Shown here piece by piece: positions 63,705 through 64,000 of a DNA stretch of 64,000 nt. The notes below the pieces were generated by a model. It worked only from the letters and a program-made list of their open reading frames with translations, did no database searches and had not been told where the DNA came from. Each line of letters opens with the position of its first letter. Positions within the stretch are counted from its first letter, which is position 1. Made by a program: the position numbers and the translations under genes. The stretch is from Paenibacillus apiarius (lineage in GTDB: Bacteria > Bacillota > Bacilli > Paenibacillales > Paenibacillaceae), in the NCBI RefSeq assembly GCF_017052585.1, contig NZ_JAFFHZ010000001.1, positions 1,662,501 through 1,726,500 on the forward strand, in the 5' to 3' direction.

Positions 63705-64000
63705 TACTTTATTTTCATGTTGTGTAGAGTTGAAAATGTGTATATTTCGTGACTTTTCCACAAGGCGTGGATAAGCTGGGGATGAATATGTATATAACGA
63801 TATATAAATTATATATCTTATATAGATAGATTGTTGATAAATACTTTATAGTATATATCTTTCATGAAATTAATCCATTCTTTTGTTGATATCATAAAAT
63901 ACAATGTGGATAGAATGGCATAAATGTGAGGGATATCATACAGGGAAGGCATTTGCTCTGTGGATAAGTTGTGGACAAACCAAAAAACCACTAACGGAAT
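63705..64000. other. AT-rich region with DnaA-box-like cluster (possible origin-type element)
   Basis: No gene is seen. Six 9-mers match TTATCCACA with at most one change: 63754-63762, 63766-63774, 63832-63840, 63905-63913, 63959-63967 (perfect) and 63970-63978. Between them, about 63790-63860 is almost pure A/T. This resembles a DnaA-binding region with an unwinding element, but dnaA or dnaN is not in view. Confidence 0.5.

Overview
The window reads as a chromosomal segment of a spore-forming firmicute, most likely Paenibacillus or a close relative. The evidence is the ribosomal/RNA-polymerase supercluster in Bacillales order, the sporulation genes gerD, kbaA, pdaB and cwlD beside it, the ctsR-mcsA-mcsB-clpC operon, arginine-kinase type McsB, moderate GC content and strong AGGAGG ribosome-binding sites. 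Almost every gene lies on the minus strand. Only a partial pdaB, gerD and one small unknown gene (54711-55106) are on the plus strand. Transcription therefore runs right to left, which is the co-directional arrangement expected if the replication origin lies to the right.

Layout, left to right: (1) 1-3.9 kb, spore-related genes pdaB (partial), kbaA, gerD, salA/mrp, cwlD. (2) 3.9-7.3 kb, an accessory stretch with the sulfate-assimilation pair sat-cysH and a DUF2264-type gene that carries an in-frame stop near its start. (3) 7.5-24.9 kb, the rpsI-rplM pair, truA, and the complete S10-spc-alpha cluster from rpsJ to rplQ, including secY, adk, map, infA and rpoA. (4) 25.2-27.5 kb, an insertion between tuf and rpsJ: a frameshifted stalk-domain (copper-amine-oxidase N-terminal-like) gene and a soluble globin-coupled chemotaxis-type sensor. 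(5) 27.8-32.5 kb, the str operon rplGB-rpsL-rpsG-fusA-tuf. (6) 32.8-44.7 kb, rpoC, rpoB, a class I methyltransferase, rplL-rplJ with an L10 leader, rplA-rplK, nusG-secE-rpmG. (7) 45.1-54.5 kb, sigH, yacP, rlmB, mrnC, cysS, cysE behind a T-box, gltX, ispF, ispD, yacL. (8) 54.7-63.5 kb, a small plus-strand gene, pssA, disA, radA, clpC, mcsB, mcsA, ctsR. (9) 63.6-64.0 kb, the ctsR promoter and CtsR operator, then an AT-rich stretch rich in DnaA-box-like sequences.

The genes form a growth-linked core (translation, transcription, protein export, tRNA charging, cysteine and isoprenoid precursor supply) joined to stress and sporulation control (CtsR/ClpC, SigH, DisA). Regulation visible in the sequence includes good sigma-A promoters before the S10, str, rpoB, rplJ, rpmG, sigH, rplM, cysH and ctsR units, an L10 leader, a cysteine T-box, a CtsR heptad operator and many intrinsic terminators. 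I found no rRNA or tRNA gene, insertion sequence, prophage or CRISPR array. The most unusual points are the DnaA-box cluster at the right edge, the in-frame amber codon in the DUF2264 gene, the decayed gene and heme sensor between tuf and rpsJ, a perfect inverted repeat over the sigH promoter, and unexplained hairpins in several ribosomal-gene leaders. I found no convincing wholly new multi-gene system.
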